Assembly: GCA_947175335.1 (NCBI GenBank) | Contig: CAMWMF010000015.1 | Coordinates: 1-46,871 of the forward strand | Direction of reading: 5' to 3' | From: an uncultured Clostridia bacterium | GTDB lineage: Bacteria > Bacillota > Clostridia > Christensenellales > Pumilibacteraceae | Length of the DNA: 46,871 nt | In this document: positions 18,701-26,670 of the stretch, in pieces | Position numbering within the stretch: the stretch's first letter is position 1 | Layout: the number at the start of each line of letters is the position of its first letter | The notes under the pieces: generated by a model | Told to the model about the DNA's origin: nothing | What the model saw: only the letters and a program-made list of their open reading frames with translations | The model's database searches: none | Translations under genes and position numbers: made by a program

Positions 18701-21700
18701 TTTACAGCGAGGATATTGCAGATATCACATATACCGTGTCGCTTACAAGCGGTGGCGAGGGTACGGCGGTCGTCGACACCGAATCCGACGTGTTTACCAT
18801 AGCGGCGCGCAAGGACGGTAACGTAATTACAAACAAGACGGACGTCGGCGACTATTATATTGTTCTTATCATTAATAATACGCGCAGCGGCAACTACGAC
18901 TTTACGCTGGGCACAACCGCTGCCGCGGACGGCGCGACCACCGTTACGCACGAAGCTTATAAGTATTCCATTACCGCAAAGCAAATAGCGGAAAAGAAGG
19001 ACAGCGAGGGCAACGACACGATAGTTGCTAATACGCTTACCTATAACGGCGCAGCGCAAAAGTTCTTGGCTGACGGCTTTGACGTAGTTATCGGCAATCC
19101 CGAAATAGCGGATAACGCGCCCGTATGGTCGTACTCCGAGGACGGCACAACGTGGACGACGTTTACCCAAAGCCCGACCGTCAAGGAAGCCGGCACGTAT
19201 AACTTTGTAATCAAGGCTACTGCGAAAAACCACACCGCGTTTACCAAAAATATTACAGTCACCGTAGGTAAAGCCGAGCTTACCGTCAAGTTCGATTTGA
19301 CCATTATGTTCGGCGAGGACGATCCCGCGTCTGTGTCGTACTTGTTCGGACTTGACAATCTGCGCACGGAAAACAAGGGCTGGACGGTTGAAGGATTTGA
19401 GAGCGACGCCGACCGCACTTTGTTCTATACCGACGGCGCTTCCTTCTACAATCTTGCAGGCGAAGCAAAATATTCGGTTGACGGCTACAACAAGGCCGCG
19501 ACTACTACTTCGACGCATACGATCAACTTTATTGCGACCGCGGACGGCAACCCCACGCTGACCTGCGACAACTATACCTTTGTCGGCGCGGTAGGTACGC
19601 TCACCGTCAAAAAGGTAGAGCTTACCGTACACATCAAAGACAATTCGGTAACGTACAACGAGCCGGGCGAATACAACATACCTAACGTAAACGTTCAGGG
19701 TGAGGGATATACCGTGGATTTACCTAAATCCACTTATTCCGACTCCGCCAATTACGTTATGTCGGAAGGCTCGCTCTCCGAAATCTTTACTATTTCCACC
19801 ACCGCGCATGACCAAAAAGTTGGCACGTCCACAACGGGCAAGGCGGGCAGCTATGCGGTGAACGGCACGGCGATACTCACCGACAAATACGACGTAACGT
19901 TTGTTGGCGGTTGGAACGTATCGGGCGATTCGTTTATTGCGGATGCAAACGGCACTTGCGGCAAGTACACAATCAATCCCGCCGCGCTCGACGTCAAAAC
20001 CACTATAACTAATTATTCGGGCGTGTATGACGAAAAGTGGCACGGCATTATTGTCGACGGCACAAATACAGTTCAACTTAACGGCGACCCGACGGACGGC
20101 GTCGTGTTCGCCACGGCAAACGACGGCACTGCCGTTACAATCAAGTATGGATACAACAGCACTCCTAAAAAGCTGAGCAAGACCGAGTTTGACAAGCTTG
20201 CTACGCTTAGCAACGACCCGCTCGCGTTTAGGGGCGTAGGCACGTATTACGTTCACTACTGCTTGACTAACCCTAACTACACGACAGTGCTCGATTATCG
20301 CTCCGTCGATATTACGCGCGCCAACAACGGATTGGCTGTTGCATTCGATTTCCAAAACAAATCGGTATCGGAAGGAACGACGGCGTGGACATACGGCTAT
20401 AAAGTGGAAGGCGGCTTCGATCCCGACGGCGCTAACGAGGTTATAGAACCCGAGGCAATGTTTAAATACGCCAGCGGCAGTACGTTAGGCACAATTACCT
20501 TCCAGCTGTTCTATGCCGACGACGAAGACAGCCTTTGGGAGAAAGAGGTCGACGCGGATGCCGCGGACACCGTGGCGAATATGTTTGCGGAATTGTTTGC
20601 AGGCGACGGCTTGAATGCGGGCAGTTACAGGCTGAACGTTTCGATGGGAACTACTACCAATTATGCTGGCTTCTCCGTCGATTACGTATTTACCGTGGCA
20701 AAGCGTGCGCTCACCGTCAAGGCTGAGGTTCCCACTCAAATTCAGTACGGCAGCGTTGTTCCCACGTTTACCGACAACAGCCAAGGACTTGTCGTCAACA
20801 GCTCCAAGGCGGGCGCGACTGCGGACAACATTGTGGACGCGCTCGGCACGGCGCCCGTTTACGCAACCGTGTACACGCAGGGCTACACGGTGGGCGACTA
20901 CCGCGTTTACGCTAACGGCAAGGCCGACGACGCTACCGACTCTACTTCGTTTACCAACTACACGGTGACCTACAAAGACGTGCTGCTCACCGTCGTGTCG
21001 CGCGAAATCACCGTCAACATAGCGGATAAGGAAAACACCTACAACCTTCGCGGTACTGACAATACTACCGAGGAGATTAGGACGCTCACGTTTACCGTGA
21101 CGGACGGCTCCATCTACACGGCGGAGCTGGTCGGCGGCAACGCGCCCGCGGACGGCGTTTACGACAACGCCAACCAAACGGTGCTCACCCTTTACACCGC
21201 GGCTATCGTCGGTGAGGGCGACAACAGAAATACCAACAACGTCAAATTCGACGCCGACGGCAAGGTTACCGGCTACACCATTTACGCAGTATTCCGCGCA
21301 GGTGTTGCGGAAACCAATTATAACGTCAGCTTTGCCGGCTGCTCCAACAAAGAGCAAACGGAAGCGACAGCGATAGGTAAGGACGGCAGTGCCAACAACG
21401 CAGGCTCGTATGTTATAAATAAAGCGGTGTTCAAATTGTTGCAGGACGGCGTTTATCACAAGGTCGGCGACACTCCCGTTAAAGGAACGGTTTACAGTGG
21501 CGCGGTAAATTACTACGTGGCAACGCTGGACGATACCGCCCGCACACCACTTGAATTTACTTACACCAAAAAGGATGCAAGCGGCAATTACGTTGCGATA
21601 AACGCCAATCAAGTAATAGGCGTGGGTGAGTACGAAGCAACGGGTAGCTCTACCAATCCCAACTATACCGCCGCAGAGCTTGCGATAAAGTTTGAAATTA

Positions 21701-24700
21701 CAAAAGCTACGCTTACGCTTACTGCCGATTCGGGCAAGCGCGTGCAGTACGGCACAACGCTGTCCGGCAGTGTTGCTACCGATACGGCGAAGGGCGGCGC
21801 GGAGGCGACGGGCAGGTTTGACGGCTTTACTTACACCGCGGCTTCGCCGACGCTGCTTGCAAGCACGAAATCGGCATACCTGACCGCAAACACGGTCGGC
21901 TACCAAACCGCAGGGTACAGTCCGTCGGCAAACGTGGGCGCGGCTTGCACGATAACCCCCACGTGCGCTTCGGATGCCAACGTGAACGTCTTGGTTGTCG
22001 GCGCTAACTTGACAATAGTCAAGCGCTCCGTCACAGTCACCGTTGTGGGCTGGGATGAAACCGACACGACGGACGCAAGCAAGCACAACCCGAATGCGTG
22101 GACGTATTACCTCGGCACTCATGGCGCTACGCTCACCGCGCTCGAAAACAGCTTTGCCGCCAACATGTCGTCGTACATTTACTTCGAGGACAGAAAAGAA
22201 GTATTCGGCGATTCGGGCGACGGCTATGACAAGCTCGGCATAACGGTAAGCCTTCCCGACGGCGTAGACGTAGGCGAGCATGCCTTTGCCTATACCGCGG
22301 CTAACAACACCAACTACGCCGTAACGTTTGCAAATACCGTCGCGCCTAAGTTTGCCGTTAAAAAAGCCAAGCTTACGATTTACGCGCATCCCATGCAAGG
22401 CGAGTACTCTTACACGTACGGCGAAACGATTGAAACGCTTGTCGATAGAAATGCGTACAACGTAGGCGCGCTTACTTATTACGTCGACGTTATGCAGGGC
22501 AACGACAAGTTTGTCGATCTGCTCGACAACAGGAATATAGTATTTACCATTGTCGATAAAAACGGCAAGGCTTACGCGGCTTGGGAGAGCAACGTCGGAA
22601 AATATACCGTATCGCTTATGGTAAAAGAGGGCGAAAATATGTACGCGCCCACCGCCGCGACCTTCCAAAACTACGAGATTGTGGAAATCGTAAACGCTTC
22701 GCTCAACTTGAAGCAGCGCAAGATATCGGCAACCACCCAAGACCAAACCTTCGGCTTTGACGGCACAACGTACAACGGTGGCTTGTTCGGCAAGAGCCAC
22801 AACGCCGTAATAACGTTTGTCGACGTGTTCGGCAACAGCGCCAACGTCGACGCCCAAGCGTACAGACCGTCGTTCACGCTTAGCTACAATACGGTCAAGA
22901 CGGGCACGTACCAAACCGCGGGCGCGGCGCCTACGTTTGTCGGTAATTACAAAGTAACCGTTAAGCTCGGTACGGGTAGCAACTACGTGTTCGGCGACGG
23001 CACGGACAGCCGCACGTTGGACTTTGCTGTCAACAAGCTTGTGCTTAAAGAAGCTAACCTCGGCTGGGATACCGTTTCGTATTCGCTGGACGACGACCTT
23101 ACTACAGAAAAGTTCACCAACTTTATCGAAAGATACGTTGACGATTATTTCAGAGTGGTGCGCTTTGTGTACACGTCGGCCACCGGCGACGGCACGCAAA
23201 TAACCGCGGGCGACAAAAATACGCTCGGCACGTACTACGTAGAAAATCAAAAAATGTTCGTAACGTTCGGGCGCGATATCGGCACGTACACCATTTCGTT
23301 CGTGCTCAAAGACAGCGCGACGGGCAACCTCGCGCTTGAAAGTGCGATTGCCAACGAAATTAACGTTACGTTCGCGGTAAGCCAAAACAAAGTAACGATG
23401 ACCGTTCAAATGGCGGACTTTACCTACGGCAATCAGCCGAGCAAGGTTACCGTTATGATCAACGGCGGCGAGGCGACCACAGGACTTACGCTTACCTATG
23501 CGCCCGTCACTTCGGCTAACGCCGCCGAATTTGCCCAAAACAGCAAAGACGGCAATGGCTTGGAAAACGTAACGGGACTTACGTACGGCGATTTGAGCAA
23601 TGCGACCAACTTCAACGCGGGTTATTACGTTCTTTCGGCAGAGTACAGACTTGACGAAATCATTACGCGCAGGTTCTACGTGTTCAACGTAGCCAAGCGC
23701 ATAATCACCGCGCCGCAATCAAGCATAGCCGCGGTCACCTTTAACGGCAGTGCGCAAAACGTGGTTATCGACTACGAAACATCGTATATGCGTCCCGAGT
23801 TGACTACCGCGGGTGGCAGCATGACCGCCGCAAACGGCAAAGCCACGTTTACGGCAACGGCAGTCGGCACGTACAACGTTCGCTTTATACTTATCGATCC
23901 CGCCAACAACGTTTGGGATACCGACAGCGCCGACGGCACGTTTACCGACGCGGGCGCGTTGACCCTTACGTGGAACATCAACAAGGACGAAACCGCCAAC
24001 GGCACCGAGGACGGCGCTATTGTGGAGCTTCCCGCGGTTGTCGACGACATAGCGTACGGCGGTGCGTTCAACCCCAATTCCGTCACCGTCAAAAACGGCT
24101 ACAACGGCACGGTAACCCTTTACCGCATGCCTAAGACGGACGATAACATGCCCGCCGCTTCCGCCGAGGGCTGGACGGTGTACAATACCGCAGCGCGCGG
24201 TCTGGACGCGGGCGAATACTGGTTGAAGGTTGTCGTGACCGATTTGACGGGTAGAAACTTTGCACCCAAGACCACGGTGGGCAGCTTCCGTATCGTGCCC
24301 AAAACGATTACCGCTACTATTTCGGGCAGCATGATTTACGGCACCAAGCTCAGCGATACGCATTTTGACAATGTCGCAATCACCGGCTTGCTTTACGGCT
24401 ATCAACCGACAATCGGCGCTTACTCGTACGACTTTGCGGAAGCCTACGCCAACTTCAATGCCGGCGGCGCTTACGAGATTATTCTTAACACCGACGAGAA
24501 CGACGAGGTTATAGGTATCGACGCGGGCAGCAACTATATAGTGAAAGCGGCAAGAGGTACGCTCACTATAAACAAACGCGCAGTCACCGTTACGATAGAT
24601 AGCAAATCGTCCGACTATTCGGTAACGCCCGTCCTCACCGACGTTAATTACACCGCTGTCGGGCTTGCCGACGGCGAGGACAAATCGGTGCTCGGCATAG

Positions 24701-26670
24701 TGTTCGAAACGGACGCGACAAGCAAGAGTGTGGCGGGCGGCACGTACTGGATCACGATTAAGTCGTACGACGGCACCAACTACGAAGTTACGCAGCACCG
24801 TGCGTTGTACGTAATCAACCCGCTGGAAATAGAGGTTGAGCTTGTTCGTCAGGAAAATATAACCTACGGCGATACCAACATCAAGGGCGCGACCGCAGGC
24901 GAAATTAAAATAGCCAACGCCGATGCGGACGAAGCGTTTGTCAAGAGCGACTTACAGCTTGTAATTCGCTTTACGAATAACAACGGCTACGACAGCTACT
25001 ACGTTCCGACCGACGCGGGCGCTTACACTGCGACGCTTGTCGGCGCCAACTCCAATTACAAGCTTATCGGCACACCGTCCGTCGGCTTTGTAATCGACAA
25101 AAAGACAGTGGACGTAACGGCGTTCTTTATCGGCTCCGCTGTGTATACCGGCGACGAAATTGCGCCGCGCGTAGACGTAAGGCAGCAGGGCAGCAAACCC
25201 ATGTACGCTCCGTCCGTCTACGTGGCAGAGCAATGCACGTTTGTCGACGCGGGCCGTCACAACGTAACCGTTTCGCTTGCCGATCCCGCCAACTACGTGT
25301 GGTCGAGCACGTCGGACGTGTCTATCACGCTCACGTTTATCATTAACAAAGCGGCCGATAAGCAAACGTCCAACCTTGTTATCGCAGGCTGGCAGTACGG
25401 CTGCTACGACGAAGCTGTCAACAGCCCGTCGGCAACCGTTCAATCGGGCGAGAGCATAATCTATCAGTACTCGGCGGACGGCAAGACGTTTACCAACGTC
25501 GTTCCCGAAAACGGCAATGCAGGCAAGTACTACGTGCGCGCAACCGTTGCCGAATCGCAAAACTACCTCGCGTTTGTCGGCGAGCCCGTCAGCTTCGATA
25601 TAGCTAAGTTTGTGGTCACGTCGCCGTCGCTTACGGTAGTTACCGACGGTAAGGACAAAAACGACGTCTACACGGGCGACAATCTTGCATCCGGTATAGT
25701 CGGATTCAACCCGCAGCTTATGCAAATCGCTTACGACGGCAATATCCAGTCGCTTGGCAACTCAGTCACGGTGTTTGCTCGCGACGCGGGCACGTACACG
25801 GTTTCGGTATCGCTGTTCAACGCTCACAACTACTGCTGGAGCGCGGGCGATAACGATAACGACGGCACGTTGCAGCTTACGTGGACTGTGGCGCGCAAAA
25901 AGATTGCCAAGCCCACTCACGACGACAGCACAAAAATCGTCAACGGCAGCACAATAACCTATATCCCCGTCGGCTTCGATTCGTCGATAATGACAATCGA
26001 AAACAACGCTTACAGCTACGGCGGTACGTTCTACGCTAAGATTGCGCTTAAAGACACCAAAAACTACGAATGGGCGACGGACGACGATATGCCCTTCACC
26101 ATCAAGTGGTCGATTGTCGGAAGCGATACGGTGTTTATCGTAATCATAACCATACTCAGCGTACTCACCGTCGCGACGGCGGCATTGATAGCCGTTCAGT
26201 TCTTGCTCAATAAGCGCAGAAAACGTTTGACGGCCGACACAATGCAAGCAATCGAGGATGGCGCTAATCGGCCCGCAGCCGAACAGGCCGCAACCGAGCC
26301 CGCAGCCGAGCAGGCCGAAGCGGAGCAGCCTGCGCCCGAGGCCGAGGCGGAAAAGCCCGAGGCCGAGCAAGCGCAAACGGAGCAGCCCGAAGCCGAAAAA
26401 CCGGAGGCGGAGCAACCCGCAGCCGAGCAGGCGGCGACCGAGGACAAGGCCGAACAGCCCGAAACGGAACAGGCGGCCAAAAAGCCCGCGGCAAAAAAGT
26501 CGACGGCCAAAAAGCCTGCGGGAACAAAGTCAGCAACGACTAAGTCCGCATCAACGAAGTCCGCGACTAAAAGCTCGTCAACAGCTAAGTCGACAGGCAA
26601 GACCTCGACGGCCAAGCAGGTAAGCAAAACCAAAAAGCCCGCGCAGGGCAACAAAGGAGGAGCCGAATAA
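12724..26670 (+). CDS. Giant MBG-repeat membrane-anchored surface protein with Lys-rich cytoplasmic tail
   Basis: 4648 aa, 30% of the window. A signal peptide (about 1-40, KKNRLMTMLLTILFSAVIFC) is followed by a long array of beta-sandwich repeats of about 80-100 residues. They resemble the MBG/YDG-type domains of bacterial adhesins, with recurring motifs such as YGxxxxT, AGxYTV, NYxW and linkers of the type KRALTVKAE or KKALVKP. A membrane segment (about 4469-4495, VFIVIITILSVLTVATAALIAVQFLL) ends in KRRKRL. About 150 cytoplasmic residues follow, first Ala/Glu/Pro/Gln-rich and then a histone-H1-like KKPAAKKSTAKKPAGTKS tail. There is no LPXTG. The start is set by a strong GGAGGAAGGAG just upstream. 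A stalk or adhesin role is inferred from the repeat type. The stop TAA overlaps the start of the next gene by one base. Confidence 0.93.
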   Translation: MEHITVKKNRLMTMLLTILFSAVIFCCALFAGFGFGATAETAGTYAAGKYDLTTVTVSLNDGWIFTSDTPDSELYRMVTVSVTYTNESDSADTVTRDLVLSDTAAATGETVTFSRNTTAKTITATVAMPASAEYNAATMTSAAVTYTLSTATPVVNGIVAYYDATSGGEVNTRTDANASVVRNHVTAYQAYNDGTHNNQKISSFNLEGDFFPSKWVEGMTNGSTYAKEITVNADGYSTTVLATGVVFVEPDRIDDMEGSFLTQTARSRRLNIKDLKIKVQYDQKGAQQRVRIDVPAAVFPDDCYISTYYDAEDKEVVDATGRRLLNRTVKTVVLTFKYPGWDEDKAFSKYFLDVTVDPISIHTPTFPGGINSTKTTLSWGEDGASIDISDWNFDTLHTDTGAPPAPVIKIDKFNVGSGSYEALSDSDTAAAVGAVSGEKVTVSFSTAGTKYRVKVILPDDGDFWWDSPYNGTKSDDNMTMTFEVQVDKGKPVATLADIADTIYGTPNGSGKLSAEIKAEDGSLVPMGNDWYEVPSTTADNTYENDDDEWHYRLAYYTSYTSVTVNTPVPASNLSGGRPKRAGTYYAVATTYENSGYESVTSNAVSFTVEKYTIDTAVADKTFARTDWTVNDFILPNDVTKGFPYGDTALGILNVKDSANNVVDANTKFRHADNYSVNVEIKNDAAAKYRDNYELTGKKTTDTVTFTIKTNEDSDFGFDATGWTYGASGANPNINITSKSATYYPSNTGVVATDYTVKYYKYDAAATDNKGDEVTVTAAGDLEKFEVGRYVIELIANQNTADGDGNETAALVAGTQVDYTLPSASKDFLVVASPIVAPYLDMTATDWTTPDQTAKLLYTYDDTKTGKDYEFESWIGDGTANTAADGSAIITVVITYTTYKTASTETVTGFAGGKFKVNYAGDYTVTVTLNSNYSWKTQDASGNPIFYPTDGSGNAVYTYSYQGYVAKQQLTVLTNGNITGATDTYDSTSQNKTITSWNENALTITSVTVGGLETGHTPVSGGITVPDNTTPTNERNIFGVTNAGKYTVKVDIADQDNYEWLGATSDTDGLRTLSLEYVLNRAPMLVTWSDETRTDFGGTFNKTPDTEYPCFVFNSTKPAQATPEANANVFPADNVNIDIVGYTLYKDNNGAFGSTLTKVENAGYYRIVVSEIGGTAAPNYYLPANDDTTYITNIATLFKISAKTFDRPELVVCPEVSGTAIVVVYNGTGYRLSDYIQYFNDNYYSKDDKLNDVLCLDIKCGEDGTNNPLLKDVLWNSDKTQIIAYEINVKPADNYAWSSGDPNETLTYTIKITQKVAAISWGTTKFETTYGEVTQPNPTVGNAETGDTVNITLGYKQGDTAVADITKAAAGEYTVYASALDNLNYIIDDQKVDYSIGFTIKKKALVKPVFAGLSGAEFDGSATTTSDLYSNTAAEKTAWKNGTLFTAAVTAKLDSAWFTEAVADNDEALTIDTTDNTKYAFDTATGKLTYYAAGVYTVTFTLTDSANYCWAGDGKESEFDDTEDYTCTWGNNKELIVNRMVIDAPALGNQRAMERDNPAENKQLNTIFTGTLGNADNGIEYTVQYGARDGDGFGAPQAEQPANVIGQYYVLLSTTDKYNYTWAVNPDGENNTFAKSSYITPIDGRVYKTEYTIDGGARVYLLYAITATQLNVVVVVTDYTYGDNGYDASDKVVLDYRVEGDKKVFDYQNHDNLVAQGATHGPAAYTFFKLDADGNRVKQLTDADLVNYLPWEAGNYEADIVINFDDSNSYQPWTDTRSFKVEKRTLTLEWTFGGDTKQDGGKFTTTYNGEEQKPTYTITNLPKKTAGDNPTEPQLTFAAQAIPNKTAFTDAAEYTIDTVSFADSAAVNDNYKFGEYTLYFEITPKQVTLTATAQNHTYGDELIFAASDCLDDDTKAQFYTRDGLAFILMQVKDGATVLTDTLGVVYGGTYTLVPVFDADNNSSENYTVTATTAAALNVLKRAITVTVTNNPTSVYSEDIADITYTVSLTSGGEGTAVVDTESDVFTIAARKDGNVITNKTDVGDYYIVLIINNTRSGNYDFTLGTTAAADGATTVTHEAYKYSITAKQIAEKKDSEGNDTIVANTLTYNGAAQKFLADGFDVVIGNPEIADNAPVWSYSEDGTTWTTFTQSPTVKEAGTYNFVIKATAKNHTAFTKNITVTVGKAELTVKFDLTIMFGEDDPASVSYLFGLDNLRTENKGWTVEGFESDADRTLFYTDGASFYNLAGEAKYSVDGYNKAATTTSTHTINFIATADGNPTLTCDNYTFVGAVGTLTVKKVELTVHIKDNSVTYNEPGEYNIPNVNVQGEGYTVDLPKSTYSDSANYVMSEGSLSEIFTISTTAHDQKVGTSTTGKAGSYAVNGTAILTDKYDVTFVGGWNVSGDSFIADANGTCGKYTINPAALDVKTTITNYSGVYDEKWHGIIVDGTNTVQLNGDPTDGVVFATANDGTAVTIKYGYNSTPKKLSKTEFDKLATLSNDPLAFRGVGTYYVHYCLTNPNYTTVLDYRSVDITRANNGLAVAFDFQNKSVSEGTTAWTYGYKVEGGFDPDGANEVIEPEAMFKYASGSTLGTITFQLFYADDEDSLWEKEVDADAADTVANMFAELFAGDGLNAGSYRLNVSMGTTTNYAGFSVDYVFTVAKRALTVKAEVPTQIQYGSVVPTFTDNSQGLVVNSSKAGATADNIVDALGTAPVYATVYTQGYTVGDYRVYANGKADDATDSTSFTNYTVTYKDVLLTVVSREITVNIADKENTYNLRGTDNTTEEIRTLTFTVTDGSIYTAELVGGNAPADGVYDNANQTVLTLYTAAIVGEGDNRNTNNVKFDADGKVTGYTIYAVFRAGVAETNYNVSFAGCSNKEQTEATAIGKDGSANNAGSYVINKAVFKLLQDGVYHKVGDTPVKGTVYSGAVNYYVATLDDTARTPLEFTYTKKDASGNYVAINANQVIGVGEYEATGSSTNPNYTAAELAIKFEITKATLTLTADSGKRVQYGTTLSGSVATDTAKGGAEATGRFDGFTYTAASPTLLASTKSAYLTANTVGYQTAGYSPSANVGAACTITPTCASDANVNVLVVGANLTIVKRSVTVTVVGWDETDTTDASKHNPNAWTYYLGTHGATLTALENSFAANMSSYIYFEDRKEVFGDSGDGYDKLGITVSLPDGVDVGEHAFAYTAANNTNYAVTFANTVAPKFAVKKAKLTIYAHPMQGEYSYTYGETIETLVDRNAYNVGALTYYVDVMQGNDKFVDLLDNRNIVFTIVDKNGKAYAAWESNVGKYTVSLMVKEGENMYAPTAATFQNYEIVEIVNASLNLKQRKISATTQDQTFGFDGTTYNGGLFGKSHNAVITFVDVFGNSANVDAQAYRPSFTLSYNTVKTGTYQTAGAAPTFVGNYKVTVKLGTGSNYVFGDGTDSRTLDFAVNKLVLKEANLGWDTVSYSLDDDLTTEKFTNFIERYVDDYFRVVRFVYTSATGDGTQITAGDKNTLGTYYVENQKMFVTFGRDIGTYTISFVLKDSATGNLALESAIANEINVTFAVSQNKVTMTVQMADFTYGNQPSKVTVMINGGEATTGLTLTYAPVTSANAAEFAQNSKDGNGLENVTGLTYGDLSNATNFNAGYYVLSAEYRLDEIITRRFYVFNVAKRIITAPQSSIAAVTFNGSAQNVVIDYETSYMRPELTTAGGSMTAANGKATFTATAVGTYNVRFILIDPANNVWDTDSADGTFTDAGALTLTWNINKDETANGTEDGAIVELPAVVDDIAYGGAFNPNSVTVKNGYNGTVTLYRMPKTDDNMPAASAEGWTVYNTAARGLDAGEYWLKVVVTDLTGRNFAPKTTVGSFRIVPKTITATISGSMIYGTKLSDTHFDNVAITGLLYGYQPTIGAYSYDFAEAYANFNAGGAYEIILNTDENDEVIGIDAGSNYIVKAARGTLTINKRAVTVTIDSKSSDYSVTPVLTDVNYTAVGLADGEDKSVLGIVFETDATSKSVAGGTYWITIKSYDGTNYEVTQHRALYVINPLEIEVELVRQENITYGDTNIKGATAGEIKIANADADEAFVKSDLQLVIRFTNNNGYDSYYVPTDAGAYTATLVGANSNYKLIGTPSVGFVIDKKTVDVTAFFIGSAVYTGDEIAPRVDVRQQGSKPMYAPSVYVAEQCTFVDAGRHNVTVSLADPANYVWSSTSDVSITLTFIINKAADKQTSNLVIAGWQYGCYDEAVNSPSATVQSGESIIYQYSADGKTFTNVVPENGNAGKYYVRATVAESQNYLAFVGEPVSFDIAKFVVTSPSLTVVTDGKDKNDVYTGDNLASGIVGFNPQLMQIAYDGNIQSLGNSVTVFARDAGTYTVSVSLFNAHNYCWSAGDNDNDGTLQLTWTVARKKIAKPTHDDSTKIVNGSTITYIPVGFDSSIMTIENNAYSYGGTFYAKIALKDTKNYEWATDDDMPFTIKWSIVGSDTVFIVIITILSVLTVATAALIAVQFLLNKRRKRLTADTMQAIEDGANRPAAEQAATEPAAEQAEAEQPAPEAEAEKPEAEQAQTEQPEAEKPEAEQPAAEQAATEDKAEQPETEQAAKKPAAKKSTAKKPAGTKSATTKSASTKSATKSSSTAKSTGKTSTAKQVSKTKKPAQGNKGGAE

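Noticed and set aside
20485..23718. A 1077-aa open frame on the minus strand inside the 4648-aa gene
   Set aside because: It lies wholly antisense to a clear repeat protein, has no start signal, and its product is Arg/Val-rich low-quality sequence. It arises from codon bias in the plus-strand gene.
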